Part shown: positions 29,113-38,641 of the stretch, piece by piece
Position numbering within the stretch: the first letter of the stretch is position 1
Layout: each line of letters begins with the position of its first letter
Notes under the pieces: model-generated
Databases searched by the model: none
What the model saw: the letters and a program-made list of their open reading frames with translations, nothing else
What the model was told of the DNA's origin: nothing
Assembly: GCF_009299505.1 (NCBI RefSeq)
Contig: NZ_WBSM01000005.1
Coordinates: 1-64,000 of the forward strand
Source of the DNA: Bifidobacterium ramosum
GTDB taxonomy: Bacteria > Actinomycetota > Actinomycetes > Actinomycetales > Bifidobacteriaceae
Length of the DNA stretch: 64,000 nt
Direction of reading: 5' to 3'
Program-made: the position numbers and the translations under genes

Positions 29113-30405
29113 TCAGCGCTCGTCGAGCGGCACGTAGTCGCGCAGCGTCTCGCCGGTGTACACCTGCCGCGGCCGGCCGATCTTCGTGTTCGGATCGGCG
29201 AGCATCTCACGGTACTGCGCGATCCAGCCGGGGATGCGGCCGAGCGCGAACAGCGTCGTGAACATCGCCGGGTCGAACCCGATCGCACGGTAGATCAGAC
29301 CCGTGTAGAAATCGACGTTCGGGTACAGGTGACGCGACACGAAATAGTCGTCGGTCAACGCGATGTCCTCCAGCTCGGTGGCGACGTCGAACAGCGCGCG
29401 CTCGTCGGCCGGCAGTTTCGACGTGTCCTCGCGTTCCATGATCTTCTCGAGATACGTCTTGGCGATCGCCGCGCGCGGATCGTACGACTTGTACACGCGA
29501 TGACCGAGTCCGGAGATGCGGTGCCCCTCGGTCTTCGCCTCCTCGACGAACTCGCGCACGGTCTTGCCGGAGTCGCGGATCGCCTTGAGCTGGCGCAGCA
29601 CGGCCTCGTTCGCGCCACCATGTAGCGGGCCGGACAGCGCGTTGACGCCGGCCGCGACCGCCGAGTACAGGTTCGCATGAGCACTACCGGCGATGCGGAC
29701 GACGGACGTGGAGCAGTTCTGCTCATGATCGGCGTGGATGATAAGCAGACGGCCGAGCGCGTGCACGTACAGCGGGTCGGATTCGAACGGCTCGTACGGC
29801 ACGGCGAAGCACATGCGCAGGAAGTCGTCGACGTAGCCGCGCGCGTAGTCGGGGTACAGCATCGGCTCGTCGCGGCGGCGACGGAAGATGTACGACACGA
29901 TGGTGCGCACCTTCGCCATGATGATGATCGCGGCCTCGTCGAGTTGGTCTGAGTCGTTGATGTCGGTGGTGTCCGGGTAGAACGTGGCGAGCGCGTTGAT
30001 CGCGGACGCGAGGACGCTCATCGGGTGCGCGGTGCGCGGGAACGAACCCATGAACGTGCGGAAGTCCTCGCCGACCATCGTGCGGTGGTTGATCGCGGAG
30101 ACGAACTGGTCATACTGCTCACGGCTGGGCAGTTCGCCGTGGCGCAGCAGCCACGCGACCTCGAGGAAGTCGGACTGGTCGCACAGCTGCTCGATCGGAT
30201 AGCCGCGGTAGCGCAGGATCGAATGCTGACCGTCGATATACGTGATCTTCGATTCGCACTGCGCGGTGGTGAGAAAGCCCGGATCGAGCGTGACCCAGCC
30301 GTCGTTGCGCAGCTTCGACACGACGATGCCGTCCGGGCCGGCGCTGGCTTTGACGACCGGCAGGGTGTACTTGCTGTCATCGACGTTCAGCTGAGCTGTT
30401 GCCAT
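29113..30405 (-). CDS. gltA: Citrate synthase
   Basis: 430-aa citrate synthase (type II-like length), condensing acetyl-CoA and oxaloacetate. Active-site segments are visible: GPLHGGANEAVLRQL, GLGHRVYKSYDPRA (catalytic His) and NVDFYTGLIYRAIG (catalytic Asp). Bifidobacteria run an incomplete TCA cycle, so its role there is supplying 2-oxoglutarate for glutamate. The start MATAQLNVDD was chosen because GAGGGGAG lies 8 nt upstream; a longer frame upstream lacks homologous character. Confidence 0.95.
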   Translation of the reverse strand: MATAQLNVDDSKYTLPVVKASAGPDGIVVSKLRNDGWVTLDPGFLTTAQCESKITYIDGQHSILRYRGYPIEQLCDQSDFLEVAWLLRHGELPSREQYDQFVSAINHRTMVGEDFRTFMGSFPRTAHPMSVLASAINALATFYPDTTDINDSDQLDEAAIIIMAKVRTIVSYIFRRRRDEPMLYPDYARGYVDDFLRMCFAVPYEPFESDPLYVHALGRLLIIHADHEQNCSTSVVRIAGSAHANLYSAVAAGVNALSGPLHGGANEAVLRQLKAIRDSGKTVREFVEEAKTEGHRISGLGHRVYKSYDPRAAIAKTYLEKIMEREDTSKLPADERALFDVATELEDIALTDDYFVSRHLYPNVDFYTGLIYRAIGFDPAMFTTLFALGRIPGWIAQYREMLADPNTKIGRPRQVYTGETLRDYVPLDER

Positions 30406-30620
30406 ACGGATGCTCCCCTCGGATTGCGGGCCGGCCATGGGCGTCGCCTTGCGTAGGATGCGGACGCGTCCGGCCCAAAAGTATGGCTCACTATATGGCA
30501 TGTGTGTTTCGGCGCAAGTCCGCGTCTCAAAAACGCGGTTCGACGCACGATGACGGTCGACGATTCGTTGCTGCCTCCCGTTCCTTCCTTCTCGGAAGCG
30601 CAACAGACGCACGGCGGATT

Positions 30621-30816
30621 CTTTCTTTCCTCAACGGACATACAGCCGATTTGAGTGCCCGAATCGGCCGTATGTCCGTTGAGAAAGAAGCGATCCGCTA
30701 TACACGACAGCACGAGCGCAGCAACCTGGGCACCTCTACACAGACGTACAGTCCTCCCCTCAACGGACATACGGCCGATTCGGGTGGCGAAATCGGCCGT
30801 ATGTCCGTTGAGGAGG
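30621..30816. repeat. Family A palindromes A7 (30621-30690) and A8 (30753-30816)
   Basis: The 495-bp gap 30406-30900 between map and gltA contains two copies 132 bp apart. A8 has TACGGCCGATT facing AATCGGCCGTA, a compensated change from the TACAGCCGATT/AATCGGCTGTA consensus. A7 has the changed base on the right arm only, giving a G-T pair. Outer stems differ: CTTTCTTTCCTCAACGG in A7 and CCTCCCCTCAACGG in A8, each mirrored on the other side. I see no gene in 30406-30620. Confidence 0.9.
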
Positions 30817-30855
30817 ATGCGGGATCGTCACGAACGCGGGACCGCACAACGCAAC

Positions 30856-30878
30856 AAGGCTCCCTCATCGGGAGCCTT
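30856..30878 (-). terminator. Terminator hairpin after map
   Basis: AAGGCTCC and GGAGCCTT pair around a 7-nt loop, 23 bp past the map stop. Short T-runs on the plus-strand side make it partly bidirectional. Confidence 0.6.
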
Positions 30879-30900
30879 TCGAGCAGCGATCATAACGACG

Positions 30901-31683
30901 TCACAGATTCGTGCGATCGGTGAAGATGATCGGGCCGTCGTCGGTGATCGCGATGGTGTGCTCGCTGTGCGCGCCGCGCGAGCCGTCCTCCGAGCGCAGC
31001 GTCCAGCCGTCCTTCGGATCCTGATAGATCTCGTCCGTGGTCTTGAGGAACCACGGTTCGATCGCAATGACCAGACCCGGGCGCAGACGGTAGCCGTGGT
31101 GCGCCTTGCCGTCGTTCGGCACGTGCGGATCGCCGTGCATGATGTGGCCGACGCCGTGGCCGCCGAACTCGAGATTGATCGGATAGCCGTAGGTGCGCGC
31201 GATGTCGCCGATCGTGTTGGAGATGTCGCCAAGACGGTTGCCCGGGCGGGCCACGTCAATGGCGGCGGCGAGCGCCTCCTCGGTGCACTTGATGAGACGC
31301 AGGTCCTCGGGGTCCTTGTCCTTGCCGACCACGAAGCTGACGGCGGAGTCGGCCACCCAGCCGTCCACGCTGATCGCGAGGTCAAGGCTGACCAGATCGC
31401 CGTCCTTGAGGCTGTAATCGTACGGGATGCCGTGCAGCACGGCGTCGTTCACGGACGTGCAGATGTAGTGGGCGAACGGGCCGGTGCCGAAGTCGGGCGC
31501 ATAGTCGACGTAGCAGGATTCGGCGCCCTTGCGGTCGACGATCTTCTGATGCACGAACTCGTCGATCTCGAGCAGGTTGGTGCCGACCTTGGTGGTTTCC
31601 TGGAGCTCCTTGAGGATGCCGCCGACGAAACGGCCGGCGGGCTTCATCTCTTCGATTTCCTTGGGTGTTTTCAGTTCGATCAT
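30901..31683 (-). CDS. map: Methionine aminopeptidase, type I
   Basis: 260-aa enzyme that removes the initiator Met from nascent proteins. Metal ligands appear in DLVSLDLAISVDGWVADSA (two Asp), GGHGVGHIMH (His), AIEPW (Glu) and SEHTIAI (Glu). Length and order match type Ia. It is separated from its neighbours by a terminator on one side and a 45-bp spacer on the other. Confidence 0.96.
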   Translation of the reverse strand: MIELKTPKEIEEMKPAGRFVGGILKELQETTKVGTNLLEIDEFVHQKIVDRKGAESCYVDYAPDFGTGPFAHYICTSVNDAVLHGIPYDYSLKDGDLVSLDLAISVDGWVADSAVSFVVGKDKDPEDLRLIKCTEEALAAAIDVARPGNRLGDISNTIGDIARTYGYPINLEFGGHGVGHIMHGDPHVPNDGKAHHGYRLRPGLVIAIEPWFLKTTDEIYQDPKDGWTLRSEDGSRGAHSEHTIAITDDGPIIFTDRTNL

Positions 31684-31728
31684 GCCGCCCAGCCTACTCA
31701 GACCGTACTACTTGCGGTTTCACCCGCG

Positions 31729-32628
31729 TTACTTGCGCGACTTGCCGAACGTGAACGCGCGCACGATGGCGGAGACACCCATCACGATCAACGCGCAACC
31801 GCCAAAGATGATGAGGAACATCATCGAACTGACCGGCGAGACGATCACGACCAGCCCCGCGATGATCGAGATGATCGCGTAGCACACGGCCCATCCGGAC
31901 TTCGGCAGACGCCACGACTCGACGAGCGCCATCACGCCCTCCATGATCCAGCCGAAGCCAACGATCAGCGTCACGAAGATCGCGAGCGACGTGCCGGACA
32001 GCGCCGCGTTCTTGAGCATGATCACGCCGCCGAACGCGAGCAGACCGCCGACGAGGATGTCGAGCGCGCGCCAGCCGCCCGGCAGCCCGATGGTCACGAG
32101 GGCGCTGACGATGCGGATCACACCGGAGACGACGAAGTAGATGCCGAACGCCACAGCGAACACGGTGAGCGTCTTGCCCGGCCAGATGAGCAGGGCGAGG
32201 CCGAGGATCACGGCCACCGTGCCGACGATGCCGTACAGGCCGCGGATCGCGTTCTTGGCCTGCTGCGGCAGCGTCTCCTCGAACAGCTGGAACAGGTTGA
32301 CCGGTTGCCAGCCGTTCTGGTTGCCATACTGGTTACCTTGGCCGTTCTGGTCATATGGATTCGGCTGATAGGCGAACGGCTGACCGTACGGCTGTTGCGT
32401 ACCGTACGGATTGCCGTACTGCGTGTTCTGCTGATACTGGCCGTAGCCGTTGGGGTTGCCGTTCTGTCCGTTCTGGTTCGGCGCGCCGCCGTACGGATAG
32501 TACTGACCGTTGGGCTGGCCCTGCGGCGCGTAGGCGCCGTACTCCGGCTGCCCGTTCGGGTTGTTGCCGGACCGTGGATTGCCTGATTGCGGATTCTGAT
32601 TCTGCCCGTTCATGTTCGGATCGCTCAT
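31729..32628 (-). CDS. DUF308/HdeD-like membrane protein with Gln/Asn/Gly/Tyr-rich N-terminus
   Basis: 299-aa protein of unknown function. The first 115 residues are a low-complexity tract of Gln, Asn, Gly, Pro and Tyr (repeated NPYG, QPNG, QNGN types) with almost no charge. The rest has six hydrophobic spans in paired hairpins, as in HdeD/DUF308 proteins (GLALLIWPGKTLTVFAVAFG, WIMEGVMALVESWR). The tract should lie in the cytoplasm and could form a flexible or condensing domain; that is inference. CAGGGAGTCACG precedes the ATG. Confidence 0.75.
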   Translation of the reverse strand: MSDPNMNGQNQNPQSGNPRSGNNPNGQPEYGAYAPQGQPNGQYYPYGGAPNQNGQNGNPNGYGQYQQNTQYGNPYGTQQPYGQPFAYQPNPYDQNGQGNQYGNQNGWQPVNLFQLFEETLPQQAKNAIRGLYGIVGTVAVILGLALLIWPGKTLTVFAVAFGIYFVVSGVIRIVSALVTIGLPGGWRALDILVGGLLAFGGVIMLKNAALSGTSLAIFVTLIVGFGWIMEGVMALVESWRLPKSGWAVCYAIISIIAGLVVIVSPVSSMMFLIIFGGCALIVMGVSAIVRAFTFGKSRK

Positions 32629-32834
32629 CGTGACTCCCTGTCGTATGCGGTGCCAACGGCACCTGCCGCGGACGCGTGACCGCCGCGGCAGGTGCCGTAT
32701 GATCGATACCTTCATCCTAGACATGATGTCTAATTCTTTCCATCAGCATAATGAGACAAACTGTCCGTTTACCGATTTTCTGTATCGGTATCCAACGGTC
32801 GCGTTCGTCATTGCACGCGAATAGGCTGGGCCGT

Positions 32835-34916
32835 ATGAGTACAGTTCTGACCTCCGGCCTCGATCCGGCCGCGTTCTCCTCCGTTATCAAACCATCCGAC
32901 GACTTCTTCCGCTACGTGAACGGCCCGTGGATCGACACGTACCGTCTGCCCGACGACAAGGCCCGGTACGGCGCCTTCGAAAAGCTCGCCGAGGATTCCG
33001 AAAACCAGATCCACGAAATCCTCGAAGACGACGCCTGCCCGGCCGTCAAGTCGCGTGCGCTCTATCGCTCCTTCCTCGACACCGACGCGATCGAGCAGGC
33101 CGGCATCACGCCGCTCAAGCCGGTGCTTGCCGCGATCGACGACGCCGCCGACAAGACCGCACTGACCCGCGTGCTCGGACAGTACGACCCGTCCGACGCG
33201 ACCACGACGCCCTTCGGCTTCGGCATTTATGGAGATCCGGCCGATCCGGACACGAACGTCGTGCACATCGAGCAGTCCGGTCTCGGCCTGCCGGACGAAG
33301 CGTACTACCGCGAGGACCGCTATGAGCCGATCCGCACGGCCTACGTCGACATGGTCGCCAAGCAGCTACGCAACGCCGGGTACGGCGACGTCGAGACGAC
33401 CGACGTGCAGGCGAAGCGCTTCCTCGACGTCGAGACGCGCATCGCCGCGCACCACTGGGACAACGTGACCACGCGCGATCCGCAGAAGACCAACAACCCC
33501 ACCGACTTCGCCACGCTGAGCGGCGAGCTGGCACACTTCGACCTCCCCGCATGGGCCGGCGCCTGGCAGCAGGCGTATGACGCGACCGCCGCCGCGGCCG
33601 CGCAGCCGGTGGACCTGCACGCCGCGCTGAGCCACGTCATCGTGCATGAACCGAGCTTCCTGACCGGCTTCGACCAGTTCTGGGACACCGCCGAGCTTGA
33701 CGATCTCAAGCTGTGGGCGCGCGTGCACGCGATCATCGGCACCGCAGCGTATCTCAGCCGCGACTTCGACGAGACGAACTTCGACTTCTACGGCAAGGTG
33801 CTGTCGGGCGCGAAGGTGCAGCGCGACCGCTGGAAGCGCGCTGTGTCGCTGGTCAACGGCATCTGCGGCGAGGACGTCGGCCGCGAATACGTCCGCCGCC
33901 ACTTCCCCGAAAGCTCCAAGCAACGCATGGAGCAGCTCGTCGCGAACCTGATCGACGCCTACCGCGTGTCGATCAGCGGCAGCACCTGGCTCGGTGAGGC
34001 CACGAAGACCAAGGCCCTCGAGAAGCTGTCGAAGTTCACGCCAATGATCGGCTACACCGAGCACTGGCGCGACTACGGCGCGCTTGACGTGCGCGAGGAT
34101 GCTACGCTCGTCGAGAACATGGCCGCGGCCAGCCTGTACGAGAACGGCTACCAGCTCGCCAAGGCCGGCAAGCCGGTCGACAAGGGCGAGTGGGAGATGA
34201 ACCCGCAGACCGTGAACGCCTACTACGATCCAAGCAAGAACGTGATCGTGTTCCCGGCCGCGATCCTGCAGCCGCCGTTCTTCAACCCCGAGGCCGACGA
34301 CGCGGCCAACTACGGCGGCATCGGCGCGGTGATCGGCCACGAGATCGGCCACGGCTTCGACGACCAGGGATCGCAGTTCGACGGTGACGGCAAGCTCAAC
34401 AACTGGTGGACCACCGAGGATCGCGCGAACTTCGAACAGCGCACCACGGCGCTCATCGAGCAGTACAACGCGTTCGTGCCGACGCAGCTGGCCGAGAAGT
34501 ATGCCGACGACCCAAGCAAGGCCCCGCACGTCAACGGCGCACTGACCATCGGCGAGAACATCGGCGATCTGGGCGGCGTGAACATCGCGCTCAAAGCGTA
34601 CGCGTTCGCGTTGGACGAGGCCGCCGGCCGTCCGAAGGACGGCTCACCGGAGGCGATCAAGGCCGCGCTGGACACCGCGCCGGTCATGGACGGCTTCACC
34701 GGCCTGCAGCGCTTCTTCCTGAGCTACGCCTCGATCTGGCGCGGCAAGAACCGCGACGAACTGGCCGAGCAGTTCCTGCAGATCGACCCGCACTCCCCCG
34801 CCGAATGCCGCACCAACGGCATCGTGCGCAACGTGGACCTGTTCTACACGGCCTTCGGCGTGCACGATGGCGACGGCATGTGGCTCGCCCCGGAGCAGCG
34901 CGTCTCCATCTGGTGA
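32835..34916 (+). CDS. M13 (neprilysin/PepO) family zinc endopeptidase
   Basis: 693-aa metallopeptidase. The zinc site HEIGH is near residue 501 in VIGHEIGHGFDDQGSQFD, the third ligand Glu is in GENIGDLGGVNIA, and the N-terminal domain has DDFFRYVNGPWIDTY. The C-terminal CRTNGIVRN and FYTAFGVHDGDGMWLAPEQR are standard. There is no signal peptide from ATG 32835, so it is probably cytoplasmic, like lactococcal PepO, and degrades oligopeptides. The longer frame upstream has no matching character and was dropped. Confidence 0.93.
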   Translation: MSTVLTSGLDPAAFSSVIKPSDDFFRYVNGPWIDTYRLPDDKARYGAFEKLAEDSENQIHEILEDDACPAVKSRALYRSFLDTDAIEQAGITPLKPVLAAIDDAADKTALTRVLGQYDPSDATTTPFGFGIYGDPADPDTNVVHIEQSGLGLPDEAYYREDRYEPIRTAYVDMVAKQLRNAGYGDVETTDVQAKRFLDVETRIAAHHWDNVTTRDPQKTNNPTDFATLSGELAHFDLPAWAGAWQQAYDATAAAAAQPVDLHAALSHVIVHEPSFLTGFDQFWDTAELDDLKLWARVHAIIGTAAYLSRDFDETNFDFYGKVLSGAKVQRDRWKRAVSLVNGICGEDVGREYVRRHFPESSKQRMEQLVANLIDAYRVSISGSTWLGEATKTKALEKLSKFTPMIGYTEHWRDYGALDVREDATLVENMAAASLYENGYQLAKAGKPVDKGEWEMNPQTVNAYYDPSKNVIVFPAAILQPPFFNPEADDAANYGGIGAVIGHEIGHGFDDQGSQFDGDGKLNNWWTTEDRANFEQRTTALIEQYNAFVPTQLAEKYADDPSKAPHVNGALTIGENIGDLGGVNIALKAYAFALDEAAGRPKDGSPEAIKAALDTAPVMDGFTGLQRFFLSYASIWRGKNRDELAEQFLQIDPHSPAECRTNGIVRNVDLFYTAFGVHDGDGMWLAPEQRVSIW

Positions 34917-34920
34917 CGTC

Positions 34921-35125
34921 ACTCGGGGATCCGCTCGGGGGTCTACTCCGAGTGACTACCCCGAGTAGATCCCCGGGTAACTCGGGTAGCACCCAAGCGG
35001 CATGGTGTCCGGCGACGAAGCCGGGCACCATCTGCCCGAAGCCTCATATCCTCCTTTCTCCTCAGCCCACCTCTCAGTGGACATGCAGCCGATAGGCACC
35101 CTCATATCGGCTGCATGTCCGCTGA
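34921..35125. repeat. Convergent spacer after the M13 peptidase: hairpins and palindrome A9
   Basis: Just past the stop, CTCGGGGATC (34923) and GATCCCCGGGT form an outer dyad around inner pairs such as CTACTCCGAGTGACTACC. A second hairpin, GGTGTCCGG/CCGGGCACC, spans about 35003-35030. Family A copy A9 (35074-35125) has TGGACATGCAGCCGAT facing ATCGGCTGCATGTCC, a compensated ATAC/GTAT to ATGC/GCAT change. Confidence 0.75.
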
Positions 35126-35167
35126 TGTATGTTCACCGAGAGGTGAGCACTATCGCATGATGTCTGG

Positions 35168-35860
35168 TTAGAACTCGGGAGCGGAAAATTCTTCTTGGGA
35201 GGGTTGTGTGGCGACTGGCGGTGGCGTATCCGTGGGCGGCGAAGCGACGGATACGGCGGCCAGCGGCGGCTGATCGGCACTTCCTGGAACGTCGTTTGCC
35301 ACGCCTTGCTGTGCGTTGGCGAACGGATCGTTGCCCGGACCAGCCGCGGCGACCTGATCCACTGGCGAGCCAGCAGACGGCACACCAGCTTCACCGGCAC
35401 CAACACCCGCATTGGCACCAGCCATGCCACCGCCGGCCGACAAGGCATCGGCGGCGCCCCCGTCGGCATTCGCATCCGCCGTCGCACCGGCGCTGCGTGA
35501 CGGTTGCGCAAGATGCGTGGTGCCGTAATTGAGATCATGTCCCACGTTGCTGGCCTCCAGCACGATCCGTGTCCGTTTCTCACCGGTCTCGGTCGCCCAT
35601 TCCTCGGTGGCCAGTACGCCGGTAGCGATCACCGGTTGCCCCAATCGCACCGAAGACAGCACGTTGCCAGCCAGCGCACGGTAGGTCTTCACGGTGATCC
35701 ATGTGGTCGGCGTGGTCTTCCACTGCCGGTTCGCGTCGTAATAACCGCGCGTGCACGCGAGCCTGAACGTACAGATCGTGGGCGGACTGCTGTGCCCGAA
35801 TCCCTGTGGCGCACTGCCCACGCGGCCGGTGATGGTGACGAGTCCCTGTTGCAAAGCCAT
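35168..35860 (-). CDS. ssb: Single-stranded DNA-binding protein with a diverged C-terminal tip
   Basis: 230-aa SSB. The N-terminal OB fold (residues 1-115) shows ITGRVGSAPQG, CTFRLACTRGYYD, TWITVKTYRALAGNVL and KGQ-like VRLGQPVIATGVL. The linker is Ala/Gly/Asp/Pro-rich. The tip reads EEFSAPEF, whereas typical SSBs end in a DDDIPF-like acidic hexapeptide that recruits partner proteins. It is not flanked by rpsF or rpsR as a housekeeping ssb usually is, so it may be a second SSB. GGAAGGA precedes the ATG. A DnaA-box cluster lies about 220 bp upstream. Confidence 0.85.
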   Translation of the reverse strand: MALQQGLVTITGRVGSAPQGFGHSSPPTICTFRLACTRGYYDANRQWKTTPTTWITVKTYRALAGNVLSSVRLGQPVIATGVLATEEWATETGEKRTRIVLEASNVGHDLNYGTTHLAQPSRSAGATADANADGGAADALSAGGGMAGANAGVGAGEAGVPSAGSPVDQVAAAGPGNDPFANAQQGVANDVPGSADQPPLAAVSVASPPTDTPPPVATQPSQEEFSAPEF

Positions 35861-36081
35861 GGCGAATCCTTCCGTCGCATCGTCGTCGAGGTGGTCCGCA
35901 CGGATCGCACTGCTGGGACCCTGTCGAAGCGCCTTGAGGAGAGGTGAGAGAAGGGAAGAAAGGCTCTTCGTCCCGTCAAACCAGCAGTGCGACCCGCGCG
36001 GTAGATTCCACTATGCCCCAGTCCGCCCATCCTCCGGCAGGTAAACGACCAATGTGGACGCAAACGGAACCTCCCGGCGTG

Positions 36082-36176
36082 TTGTGGATAACTCACCGTG
36101 GATAACTCGCCGACTTATCCACGGCAAACGTTCCACCCCGGTCACCACCCGCCGCCCATCCACAACCTCATCCACA
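36082..36176. promoter_or_regulatory. Cluster of five DnaA-box-like sites
   Basis: Within 95 bp there are five matches to TTATCCACA: a perfect one on the minus strand (36083-36091), TTATCCACG on minus (36097-36105), TTATCCACG on plus (36115-36123), CCATCCACA on plus (36156-36164) and TCATCCACA on plus (36168-36176). No dnaA, dnaN or AT-rich unwinding element is near. The cluster lies upstream of ssb and downstream of proS, in a 700-bp gene-free stretch (35861-36560). Confidence 0.7.
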
Positions 36177-36251
36177 ACCCCACTCAATGACGCCGCCACA
36201 AAACCGCATCGGTGCACCATCACCACCACATGTCTGGTCATCGCCAATCCT

Positions 36252-36303
36252 CCGACGGACATACAGCCGATCACGCCTCGAAAATCGGCTGCATGTCCGT
36301 CGA
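36252..36303. repeat. Family A palindrome A10 in the ssb/proS spacer
   Basis: Arms GACGGACATACAGCCGAT and ATCGGCTGCATGTCCGTC around 12 nt; the right arm has GCATG where the consensus is GTATG, giving one G-T-type mismatch. Together with the DnaA boxes and the 36371 hairpin this explains much of the gap. I see nothing recognisable in 35861-36080 or 36404-36560. Confidence 0.8.
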
Positions 36304-36370
36304 TTACATGCATCTTCATTGAGAAAACACACCAACCGAATATCGCACAACAGCAGCCCGTCCATACACG

Positions 36371-36403
36371 ACGAGGGCCTCTCCAAACCGGAGAGGCCCT
36401 CGT
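36371..36403 (-). terminator. Strong hairpin downstream of proS
   Basis: ACGAGGGCCTCTCC pairs perfectly with GGAGAGGCCCTCGT around AAACC. It lies 158 bp past the proS stop and lacks a T-tract, so terminator function is likely but not certain. Confidence 0.5.
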
Positions 36404-36560
36404 CATCACTCGTCATTCCGCAACGAACATCACCGCACGCTCGGCGACATTAGACATTACGCCGATGCCGCGGAACCACATATCGTACGCAAGTCGCGTC
36501 GCGCACTACACGTACTGCCCTCGCGCCGCGAGCTACGAACGCAACGCACGACACCACGCG

Positions 36561-38363
36561 TCACAGACGGTCGACGATCGCGGCGACCGCGTCGGCGACC
36601 GGCACGGCGACCGAGTTCTCGCCGTTGCGGTCACGCACCTCGATCGTGCCGTTGTTGACCGTGTCGCGGCCGACGACGGCGATCAGCGGCACGCCGATCA
36701 GCTCGGCGTCCTTGAACTTGACGCCCGGGGAGACCTTCTTGCGGTCATCGTAGATGACCTCCACGCCACGCGCCTCGAGATCGGCGACGAGCTGCTCGGC
36801 GGCGTCGAACGCGGCCGCGTCCTTGCCGGTGGCCACGACGTGCACCTGCGCCGGCGCGATCACGGACGGCCAGGCAAGACCCTTCTCGTCGTGATGCGTC
36901 TCGGCGACGCACGCGAGCACACGGGACACGCCGATGCCATAGCAGCCCATCCACACCGGAACCGTCTTGCCGTTCTGGTCAAGCACCTTGAGATCCAGCG
37001 CCTTGGAGTACTTGAGACCGAGCTGGAACACCTGGCCGATCTCCACGCCGCGCTCGAAGCTCAACGGGCCGGAACCGTCCGGGCTCATGTCGCCGTGGCG
37101 CACCTCGACGGCCTCCACCACGCCGTCGGCCTTGAAATCGCGGCCGTAGACGAGGTTGTAGTAGTCGACCTCATGCTCGTCGGCACCGGTGAACCACGCG
37201 GAACCCTTGACGACGTGCGCGTCCACAAGGTAGCGCAGCGGATCCTTGACGCCGGCGGCCTCGGCCTGCGGGCCGAGCACCATCGGGCCGATGTAGCCCG
37301 GCACCAGCTCCGGATGTGCCTTGAGATCCTCTTCGGTGGCCTCTTCAAGCTCGGCGGGCGCGAACTGCGCCTCGAGACGCTTCATGTCGACCGTGCGGTC
37401 GCCCGGCACGCCGACGACGATGATCTCGCGCCACGGCTCGTCGTGCTCCGCGTCCTCCGGGTGCTTGACCGCGATGACCACGTTCTTGAGGATGTCGGAG
37501 GCCTCCCACGAGCGGCCGTCCGCACGCGGATGGTCGGCGTTGGCGCGTTCGATCATCTTGTCGATGGTCTTCGCGTCCGGCGTGGCCTCCTTCGTGGCGG
37601 CCGGGGTCTCGGACGCGTCGATCTCCGGCAGTTCGGGCGTGTGCAGCGCCTCGACGTTCCACGCCTTGCCGCTCGGGGCGAGCGCGAACGTATCCTCGCC
37701 GATCGGCATCGGCGCGAGGAACTCCTCGGACGCGGAGCCGCCCATCGGGCCGGACATCGCGAACACCGGCACGTACTTCAGGCCGATGCGCTGGAACACG
37801 CGCTCGTACGCGCCGCGTTCGTCCATGTACGCCTTGCGCATGCCCTCCTCGTCCATGTTGAACGAGTAGGCGTCCTTCATCACGAATTCGCGGCCACGGA
37901 TCAGGCCGGCGCGCGGACGGAACTCGTCACGGTACTTGGTCTGGATCTGGTACAGCACGACCGGCAGATCCTTGTACGACGAATACATGTCCTTGACGAG
38001 CAGCGTGAACATCTCCTCGTGCGTCGGCGCGAGCAGGTAGTCGGCCTGATGACGATCCTTGAGACGGAAGATGTTGTCGCCGTACTCTTCCCAGCGGTGG
38101 GTGGCCTCGTACGGTTCGCGCGGCAGCAGCGCCGGGAAGTGCACCTCCTGCGCGCCGATGCCGTCCATCTCCTCGCGGATGATCGTCTCGATCTTGTTCA
38201 GAACACGTAGGCCGAGCGGCAGCCACGTCCAGATGCCGGGCGCGGCTTTGCGGATGTAGCCGGCTCGCTGCAGCAGTTTCGCGGAATCGACGTCCGCGTC
38301 GGCGGGGTCCTCGCGCAGGGTGCGCAGGAACAGGGTAGACATACGAAGTGCTTTGGAACTCAT
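36561..38363 (-). CDS. proS: Prolyl-tRNA synthetase, bacterial type
   Basis: 600-aa class II synthetase. Motif 1 region [17 protein letters not shown], motif 2 [21 protein letters not shown] and motif 3 [15 protein letters not shown] are clear. The insertion (INS) editing domain lies between motifs 2 and 3 (residues about 230-400) and carries an extra acidic stretch ([19 protein letters not shown]). The C-terminal anticodon domain closes the protein. ATG 38363 is preceded by TAGTTTGGAACCC: a -10-like TAGTTT 7 nt before the start, so it may be leaderless. An upstream TTG is less likely. Confidence 0.95.
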   Translation of the reverse strand: MSSKALRMSTLFLRTLREDPADADVDSAKLLQRAGYIRKAAPGIWTWLPLGLRVLNKIETIIREEMDGIGAQEVHFPALLPREPYEATHRWEEYGDNIFRLKDRHQADYLLAPTHEEMFTLLVKDMYSSYKDLPVVLYQIQTKYRDEFRPRAGLIRGREFVMKDAYSFNMDEEGMRKAYMDERGAYERVFQRIGLKYVPVFAMSGPMGGSASEEFLAPMPIGEDTFALAPSGKAWNVEALHTPELPEIDASETPAATKEATPDAKTIDKMIERANADHPRADGRSWEASDILKNVVIAVKHPEDAEHDEPWREIIVVGVPGDRTVDMKRLEAQFAPAELEEATEEDLKAHPELVPGYIGPMVLGPQAEAAGVKDPLRYLVDAHVVKGSAWFTGADEHEVDYYNLVYGRDFKADGVVEAVEVRHGDMSPDGSGPLSFERGVEIGQVFQLGLKYSKALDLKVLDQNGKTVPVWMGCYGIGVSRVLACVAETHHDEKGLAWPSVIAPAQVHVVATGKDAAAFDAAEQLVADLEARGVEVIYDDRKKVSPGVKFKDAELIGVPLIAVVGRDTVNNGTIEVRDRNGENSVAVPVADAVAAIVDRL

Positions 38364-38428
38364 GGGTTCCAAACTACTCAATCAAGGGGACGTTGCCGGC
38401 CGAGGCCGTATCGTCGCCTTCTTCTTCC

Positions 38429-38602
38429 CAACGGACATACAGCCGATCGACCGGGCGGAATCGACTGTATGTCCGTTGAGGTTAGGTTGTTAGGCGGATG
38501 GGTTGTTAGACGGATGATTCAGCCGACGCAATCAAGTCACCGCACTTCTCTAACGGGCATACAGCCAATTCGGCACCGCGTTTCGGCTGTATGTCCGTTG
38601 AG
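38429..38602. repeat. Family A palindromes A11 (38429-38478) and A12 (38551-38602)
   Basis: Two copies 122 bp apart between proS and the small membrane protein. A11 has one mismatch (TCGACTG for TCGGCTG). A12 has GGGCATACAGCCAATT facing TTTCGGCTGTATGTCC, the most mismatched copy on its left arm. Confidence 0.8.
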
Positions 38603-38641
38603 GGTGAGGGGCGACGATCGGTTGAGGTCGGACCGATCGAC

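Noticed and set aside
36082..36176. Chromosomal replication origin
   Set aside because: DnaA boxes are present, but dnaA, dnaN, rpmH and an AT-rich unwinding region are absent.
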